A stretch of DNA of 64,000 bases from Streptomyces sp. NBC_01298 (GTDB lineage Bacteria; Actinomycetota; Actinomycetes; Streptomycetales; Streptomycetaceae). The stretch lies in contig NZ_CP108414.1 in assembly GCF_035978755.1 (NCBI RefSeq), positions 2,046,001 through 2,110,000 on the forward strand. The letters are read 5' to 3'. Both the position numbers and the translations under genes were made by a program. The notes under the pieces are model-generated. The model searched no databases. It had not been told where the DNA came from and worked only from the letters and a program-made list of their open reading frames with translations. Shown one piece after another: positions 57,439 through 64,000 of the stretch. Numbering within the stretch: the stretch's first letter is position 1; each line of letters starts with the position of its first letter.

Positions 57439-58719
57439 TCAGGACACCGGGCGGGAGTCCTGCCAGATCGACTCGAATTCCTCGCGGTAGGTCGGGAACA
57501 GCCCGTGCTCGTGGTCGGGCCGCACCGGTGCGGCCCGCCCGCCGCCGCGCAGGACGAGGACCGGCGCCTCCATGCCCCGGGCCCGGCGCAGGTACGACTG
57601 GACCACCGCGATGCCCGAGGACTCGCCCTCCACCAGGTACGCGGTGAAGCGCGGGGTCTCGTCGAAGACGTGGATCTCGAAGCGCGAGGGGTCGCGCAGG
57701 CCCGCCCGCACCCGCCGCACGTGCAGGATGTTCATCTCCACCGAGCGGCTCAGCTCGCCCTTGCGCAGGCCGAGCTCCCGCTCGCGCCGCTTGACGGCGC
57801 TGCTCGCCGGGTTGAGGAACAGCAGCCGCACCCGGCAGCCGGCCTCCGCGAGGCGTACGAGTCTTCGGCCCGAGAAGTTCTGGACCAGCAGGTTGAGCCC
57901 GATGCCGATGGCGTCGAGCCGCCGCGCGCCGCCGAAGAGGTCCTCGGCCGGGAGCTGGCGCTGAAGCCGCACCCGGTCCGGGTGGACGGAGATGACGTCC
58001 GCGTACCGGTCGCCGACCAGGTCCTCGACGGCGTCGATGGGCAGCCGGTCCGCCGCCGGGGAGCCCGCGCCGCCGCCCAGTACCTCCAGCAGCCGCGCCG
58101 ATGCCCGCTCGGCCTGTTCCAGGACGGCCCGGGACAGGGCCCGGTTCCGCGAGACGACGTTGCGCGTGACCTCCAGCTCGTCCAGCGCCTGCTCGATCTC
58201 GCGCCGGTCGTCGAAGTAGGGCTCGAAGCAGGGCCAGTGCTGGACCATCAGTTCCCGCAGCTGCGGGAGGGTGAGGAAGCTCAGCACGTTGTCGTCGGCG
58301 GAGTCCAGCAGGTAGCCCTTGCGGCGGCTGACCTCGCGTACGGCGACCGCCCGCTGCACCCACTCCTGGCCGGCGGGGCCGGCCGCGGCCACCACCCAGT
58401 CGTCGCCTCCGTGCACGGGCTCGTAGACGGGCCGGAGCACCGCTCCGACCACGGAGCGCAGCCGCTGTTCGATCAGGTTCAGCCAGATGTACGCACGGCC
58501 GGCGCGCTGGGCCCGGGTCCGGACCTCGCTCCAGGCGTCCGCGCCCCAGTCCAGCTCGGCGCCGGCTCCCGCCTGCGCCTTCCCGGTACCGCCGGCTTCC
58601 GGCGGGGCCAGCGACACGGCCCCGGCGGGAATCGCGCCGGCCGTCCCGCCCGCGGCGTCCGCCGGGCCGCCCTCGTGACCGCCGTCACCAGGGGGCAGCT
58701 CCAGACCTCCCGAGCTCAC
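57439..58719 (-). CDS. SAV2148 family HEPN domain protein
   Basis: 426 residues. GTG 58719 is chosen because AGGAGG lies ten bases upstream; a longer frame to 58947 has no RBS. The N-terminal 60 residues are Gly/Ala-rich. The HEPN-like helical domain includes GRAYIWLNLIEQRLRSVVGAVLRPVYEPVHGGDDW, and the C-terminal part contains LLVQNFSGRRLVRLAEAGCRVRLLFLNPAS, then FEIHVFDETPRFTAYLVEGES (a phospholipase-D/HKD-like fold). HEPN domains often carry RNase activity with an R-x4-6-H motif; none is obvious here. The protein is highly conserved in Streptomyces and of unknown function. Confidence 0.88.
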   Translation of the reverse strand: MSSGGLELPPGDGGHEGGPADAAGGTAGAIPAGAVSLAPPEAGGTGKAQAGAGAELDWGADAWSEVRTRAQRAGRAYIWLNLIEQRLRSVVGAVLRPVYEPVHGGDDWVVAAAGPAGQEWVQRAVAVREVSRRKGYLLDSADDNVLSFLTLPQLRELMVQHWPCFEPYFDDRREIEQALDELEVTRNVVSRNRALSRAVLEQAERASARLLEVLGGGAGSPAADRLPIDAVEDLVGDRYADVISVHPDRVRLQRQLPAEDLFGGARRLDAIGIGLNLLVQNFSGRRLVRLAEAGCRVRLLFLNPASSAVKRRERELGLRKGELSRSVEMNILHVRRVRAGLRDPSRFEIHVFDETPRFTAYLVEGESSGIAVVQSYLRRARGMEAPVLVLRGGGRAAPVRPDHEHGLFPTYREEFESIWQDSRPVS

Positions 58720-59039
58720 CCGTGCACCGCCTCCTGCGTCTGGACGCCCGTCTCCAGTGATCACGGAAGGGTACTCCGCGCGTGCGGCACCCTGCAGCCC
58801 GATGCGGCCCCTGCGGCCCGACGCGGGCTCAGGGTCCGTACCCGGTCCGTCCGTTGGCTTATTATCCGCTCTGCCGACGATCGGATCTCCCCATCGTCCG
58901 CCCACCCTCTTATCAGCTCTCCGGGTCACCCGGTAGGACCCTCCCAAGTCCCCGCGTGGAAGCCCGGTTTCGGGGAAGATCTGCCAGTGACGTGGTCCAC
59001 GCCGGATCAGCCCGACACAGAGGGGAAGAGTCGTTTTCT
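58720..59039. other. Divergent promoter region of the HEPN gene and glgX
   Basis: 320 bases with no gene. A relatively AT-rich patch GCTTATTATCC at about 58858-58867 stands out from the GC-rich surroundings and probably contains a -10 box. The palindromic GGGTCACCCGGTAGG lies near 58930. AGAGGGGAAGAG before ATG 59040 is the glgX RBS. Nothing further was recognised. Confidence 0.4.
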
Positions 59040-61154
<2,115 letters not shown>

Positions 61155-61162
61155 GCGCCGCT

Positions 61163-61304
61163 CCGGCGCCCGGCGCGGGCCCGGGCGGCGCCCGGCACAG
61201 GCGCCGCCGCGGCGCCCGGCACAGGCGCCGCCGCGGCGCCCGGCACAGGCGCCGCCGCGGCGCCCGGACCGGGCGCCGCCCGGGCGCAGGGCTCGGGCGC
61301 CGCC
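61163..61304. repeat. 24-base tandem repeat between glgX and an MFS gene
   Basis: GGCGCCCGGCACAGGCGCCGCCGC is repeated exactly at 61187, 61211 and 61235, with diverged units on both sides. Each unit is itself palindromic around GGCGCC. The array separates the convergent glgX and MFS genes and probably folds into stacked hairpins that terminate both. Confidence 0.75.
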
Positions 61305-62588
61305 TCAGTGCCCGGCGTAGGCGGCGCCTTCCACGAAGGCGTCCGGCCGGGCGCCCCCGCCGGCCACCACCGGGGCGTGCGTACGGCCCGACGGCACCCG
61401 GGTGACCAGGGCCAGGACCAGGCACAGGGCGGCGGCCCCCACGGCCACCGCGAAGGCCGCGGAGGGCCCGTACCACTCGGCGAGCCGCCCGGAGACGGCG
61501 AGCGAGGCGGCCTGTCCGGCGACCAGCGAGCTGGTGGCGAAGGCCATCGACTCGGCGAGCCGGCTGGGGCTCACCGCGCGCTCGGTGATGGCGAAGGCGG
61601 TGATCAGGTGCGGGGCGTAGGCGGCTCCGAGGACGGTGACGACCGCGTACAGCGGCCACAGCGTCTGCGTGAAGAGCAGCGGTACGGAGAGCACGAGCGC
61701 GGCGGCGGTGGCCCACCGCCAGCGCAGCCGCAGCCCGAAGCGGGCGGGCAGCGCGCCGAGCGAGAGCCCGACGGCGGCGCTGACGACTCCCATGGCCGCG
61801 TACACGATGCCGGCCTGGCCGGGGACGCCCAACTGCGCGGTCAGGGCGGCGATTCCGGCCTGGCAGGCGCCGAACATGGCGCCCTGGAGGGCGAGGGAGC
61901 CCCGCACGGCGAAGACCACGCGCGGCGGGCGGACCCGGACGCGGTCCTTCTTCCGGCCGGCTCCCGCGGGCACTCCGGCCGTGACGGCGGCGGTCGGGTG
62001 CAGTGCGTAGAGGCTGCCGAAGACGGCGACGAGGGCGGCCGCGCCGCCGAGGGCGACGGCCGGGTGCAGGACGAGGGTGGCCAGCCCCACGAGGGCGGGC
62101 CCGAAGACGAAGGAGACCTCGTCCAGGGTGCCTTCGAGGGAGTGGATGGCGCCCACGACGCCCTCGTCGGACTTGGCGCGGTGGGCCAGCGCCACGGAGC
62201 GGGTACGGGCGAGCGGGCCGATCAGCGGGACGGAGGCCCCGGTGACGAAGCCGATCGCGGCGAGCGGGACGGTGGCGAGCTCGGAGAGCGCCCCGGCCAC
62301 CAGGGCGGCGGTCGCCACCGCGTTGACGGCGGCGGCCGTCAGGACGACGGAACGCTGCCCGTGACGGTCGGCGAGCCGGCCCAGGACGGGTCCGAAGACC
62401 ACCTGTCCGGCGGAGAGGGTGCCGCCGACTATGCCCGCGGTGGCGAGGGAGCCGCTGGTCTCGGCGACGAGGAGGACGCTGCCGAACTGCGACATCGCGA
62501 CGGGCAGTCGGGCGAGGAAGGAGATGAGCGGGAGTAGGGGCCCGGTCAGGGCAATGACTCTTCGATAGGTGTTGACGGTTCCAAACAC
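61305..62588 (-). CDS. MFS transporter
   Basis: 427 residues from GTG 62588; no strong RBS, and the mRNA may be short-leadered. Twelve hydrophobic segments. The loop VLGRLADRHGQRSVVLTAAAVNAVATAALVAG (motif A, DRxGQR) and HRAKSDEGVVGAIHSLEGTLDEVSFVFGPALVG are characteristic of a drug/sugar efflux group common in actinobacteria. Substrate unknown. The gene lies between glgX and treY on the opposite strand and may be unrelated to them. Confidence 0.88.
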   Translation of the reverse strand: MFGTVNTYRRVIALTGPLLPLISFLARLPVAMSQFGSVLLVAETSGSLATAGIVGGTLSAGQVVFGPVLGRLADRHGQRSVVLTAAAVNAVATAALVAGALSELATVPLAAIGFVTGASVPLIGPLARTRSVALAHRAKSDEGVVGAIHSLEGTLDEVSFVFGPALVGLATLVLHPAVALGGAAALVAVFGSLYALHPTAAVTAGVPAGAGRKKDRVRVRPPRVVFAVRGSLALQGAMFGACQAGIAALTAQLGVPGQAGIVYAAMGVVSAAVGLSLGALPARFGLRLRWRWATAAALVLSVPLLFTQTLWPLYAVVTVLGAAYAPHLITAFAITERAVSPSRLAESMAFATSSLVAGQAASLAVSGRLAEWYGPSAAFAVAVGAAALCLVLALVTRVPSGRTHAPVVAGGGARPDAFVEGAAYAGH

Positions 62589-62670
62589 TTGAGCAACGTT
62601 AACCCGGCGCAGTCACCCGGATGCATTGGGTAATGGCACGGAATCCCGCATCCTGGGTACGTACGTTCTC

Positions 62671-64000
62671 ATGAGCCTGCCCCCGCGTACCGGTCGCCCG
62701 AGTCCCGATTTCAACCGGCCTGAATCCGATGGACCACCGGCCGTCATCCCGGCGTCGACCTACCGCCTTCAGCTGCGCCCCGAGTTCACCTTCGGCCACG
62801 CCCGGGCCGTCGTACCGTACCTCGCCTCGCTCGGCGTGTCCCACCTGCACCTGTCCCCCGTGCTGGAGGCGGTGCCCGGTTCCTCCCACGGTTACGACGT
62901 CACCGACCACACCCGGGTCCGGGTGGAGCTGGGCGGGGAGGAGGGGCTGCGGGCCCTGGCCGCCGAGGCCCGGGCGCACGACCTCGCACTGGTGCTCGAC
63001 ATCGTGCCGAACCACATGGCGCTGCCTACGCCGCTGCGCCTCAACCGGCCCCTGTGGGAGGTGGCCCGGGAGGGCCCCGGCTCACCGTACGCGCGCTGGT
63101 TCGACATCGACTGGGAAGCGGGCGGGGGGCAGCTGCTGCTGCCCGTGCTCGCGGAGCCGCTGGATCCCGCCGAGGTCAAGGTCGACGGGAGGGGCGAGCG
63201 GGCCGTCCTGCGGATCGGGGAGCTGGAGTTCCCGCTCCGGGAGGGCACGGCCGGGCTGGAGCCGGCGGCGCTGCTCGCCGCCCAGTGGTACCGGCCCGCG
63301 TGCTGGCGGGAGGCCCGGACCGGCCTCAACTACCGACGCTTCTTCACCATTTCGGAGCTGATCGGGGTGCGCGTCGAGGACCCCGAGGTCTTCGGCGCCA
63401 CCCACGCCAAGGTGCTGGAGCTGGTCCGGGACGGGGTCGCCGAAGGTCTGCGGATCGACCACGTGGACGGACTGGCGGACCCCGAGGGCTACCTGCGGCG
63501 GCTGCGGGACGCCGTCGGCCGGGACTGCTGGGTGGTGGTCGAGAAGATCCTGGCCCGCGAGGAACGGCTCGCTCCCGCCTGGCCGGTGGCCGGGACCACC
63601 GGGTACGACGCGCTGTACCGGGTGGACGGGGTGCTGACCGACCCGGCCGGGGCCGCACGGCTCGACGCCCGGTTCCGCGGGGCGACCGGGCAGCCCCGGT
63701 GGGAGGTGACGGCCTCGGCGGGCGCCCGGGAGGTCCTGACCGGCGACCTGGCCGCGGAGCTCGCCACCCTGGAGCGACTGGCCGGTTCGGAACTGGCCTT
63801 TGCCGTACGCGAGTTGCTCATCGCCTACCCCGTCTACCGGCCCTACCCCGGCGATCCGGACCTCGCCCCCGAGGCCCTGGAGCGGGCCGCCGCGGAGGCC
63901 GGCGCGGCCCCGGTGGCGGGCGTACGCGAACTCCTGCTGCGGGACCCGGCCTTCGCGGCCCGCTTCGCCCAGACCTCGGCGGCCCTGCGCGCCAAGTCCC
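62671..64000 (+). CDS. treY: Maltooligosyl trehalose synthase TreY, N-terminal part (runs off right edge)
   Basis: About 443 codons from ATG 62671 to the window end. It begins with a short variable tail, then STYRLQLRPEFTFGHARAVVPYLASLGVSHLHLSPVLEAVPGSSHGYDVTDHT, the start of the GH13_26 barrel. LVLDIVPNHMAL, the nucleophile in GLRIDHVDGLADPEGYLRRL, and the acid in WVVVEKILAREERL are present. TreY turns the reducing end of maltodextrins into trehalose units; TreZ usually follows. It is expected to be longer than 700 residues. A TACGTA -10 candidate lies at 62658-62663, 7 bases before the ATG. Confidence 0.93.
   Translation, partial: MSLPPRTGRPSPDFNRPESDGPPAVIPASTYRLQLRPEFTFGHARAVVPYLASLGVSHLHLSPVLEAVPGSSHGYDVTDHTRVRVELGGEEGLRALAAEARAHDLALVLDIVPNHMALPTPLRLNRPLWEVAREGPGSPYARWFDIDWEAGGGQLLLPVLAEPLDPAEVKVDGRGERAVLRIGELEFPLREGTAGLEPAALLAAQWYRPACWREARTGLNYRRFFTISELIGVRVEDPEVFGATHAKVLELVRDGVAEGLRIDHVDGLADPEGYLRRLRDAVGRDCWVVVEKILAREERLAPAWPVAGTTGYDALYRVDGVLTDPAGAARLDARFRGATGQPRWEVTASAGAREVLTGDLAAELATLERLAGSELAFAVRELLIAYPVYRPYPGDPDLAPEALERAAAEAGAAPVAGVRELLLRDPAFAARFAQTSAALRAKS

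Noticed and set aside
57439..58719. Toxin-antitoxin or phage-defence module based on the HEPN domain
   Set aside because: No adjacent MNT or antitoxin gene, and the gene is conserved core content in Streptomyces.
61163..61304. Possible CRISPR array
   Set aside because: The 24-base units are contiguous, palindromic and without spacers.

Overview
The window is a stretch of chromosome from a Streptomyces or a very close relative. The evidence is very high GC, strong third-position GC bias, frequent GTG starts, many promoters with the -10 box only 6-8 bases from the start codon (leaderless mRNAs), and families typical of the genus (SAV2148-type HEPN protein, DUF2637 protein, PP2C protein with a long Gly/Ser/Pro linker, MGT macrolide glycosyltransferase, a conserved SRRHVDLGRMSSAICP sulfur leader peptide). 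No rRNA, tRNA, CRISPR array, prophage or insertion sequence was found. Both ends cut genes: an Eis-like acetyltransferase on the left and treY on the right.

Layout. (1) 1-10.7 kb: an acetyltransferase fragment, a secreted beta-propeller protein, then a purine-catabolism block. This has a three-subunit xanthine dehydrogenase (FAD, 2Fe-2S and Mo subunits), an NCS2 purine permease and an XdhC maturation factor on the minus strand, with a divergent PucR regulator. (2) 10.8-24.4 kb: a TPR-like protein, a GntR/FCD regulator, an FhuF-like iron reductase behind a near-perfect iron box, a DUF2637 membrane protein, an anti-sigma-type ATPase, a PoxB-like pyruvate oxidase, a PP2C-like protein with an enormous repetitive linker, and a 1267-residue secreted subtilase. 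(3) 24.5-37.5 kb: mostly regulators and small enzymes, including a TrmB/LuxR regulator, DUF456, a PPOX oxidase, an ArsR-MFS pair with its operator, an rsgA gene broken by a one-base frameshift behind a possible leader-peptide attenuator, a TetR with a second C-terminal HTH, BrkB, an AidB-type acyl-CoA dehydrogenase and a GAF regulator.

(4) 37.6-47.4 kb: one co-directional assimilatory sulfur cluster. It runs leader peptide - sulfite reductase - small Cys-rich protein - cysH - cysC - cysD - cysN - ABC sulfonate-type transporter (lipoprotein, ATPase, permease) - sirohydrochlorin chelatase. Stops and starts overlap through much of it. Together these genes import organic sulfur, activate sulfate, reduce APS to sulfite and sulfite to sulfide, and supply siroheme for the reductase. 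The order agrees with what I remember of the S. coelicolor SCO6093-SCO6102 region. (5) 47.7-64 kb: oxidoreductases, an AraC regulator, two GNAT/DUF1697 genes, an MGT glycosyltransferase with a textbook repressor site inside its promoter, an APH-like kinase, a DEDDh exonuclease, the SAV2148 HEPN protein, and the glycogen/trehalose genes glgX and treY flanking an MFS exporter.

Most of the window is conserved core or near-core gene content. The least ordinary items are the short leader ORF plus RBS hairpin in front of the frameshifted rsgA, the PP2C-like protein with its degenerate catalytic motifs, the two-DNA-binding-domain TetR protein, the operator layouts at mgt and arsR, a symmetric back-to-back leaderless promoter, and dispersed or G-rich intergenic repeats shared between 11.7-12.1 kb and 47.4-47.7 kb.
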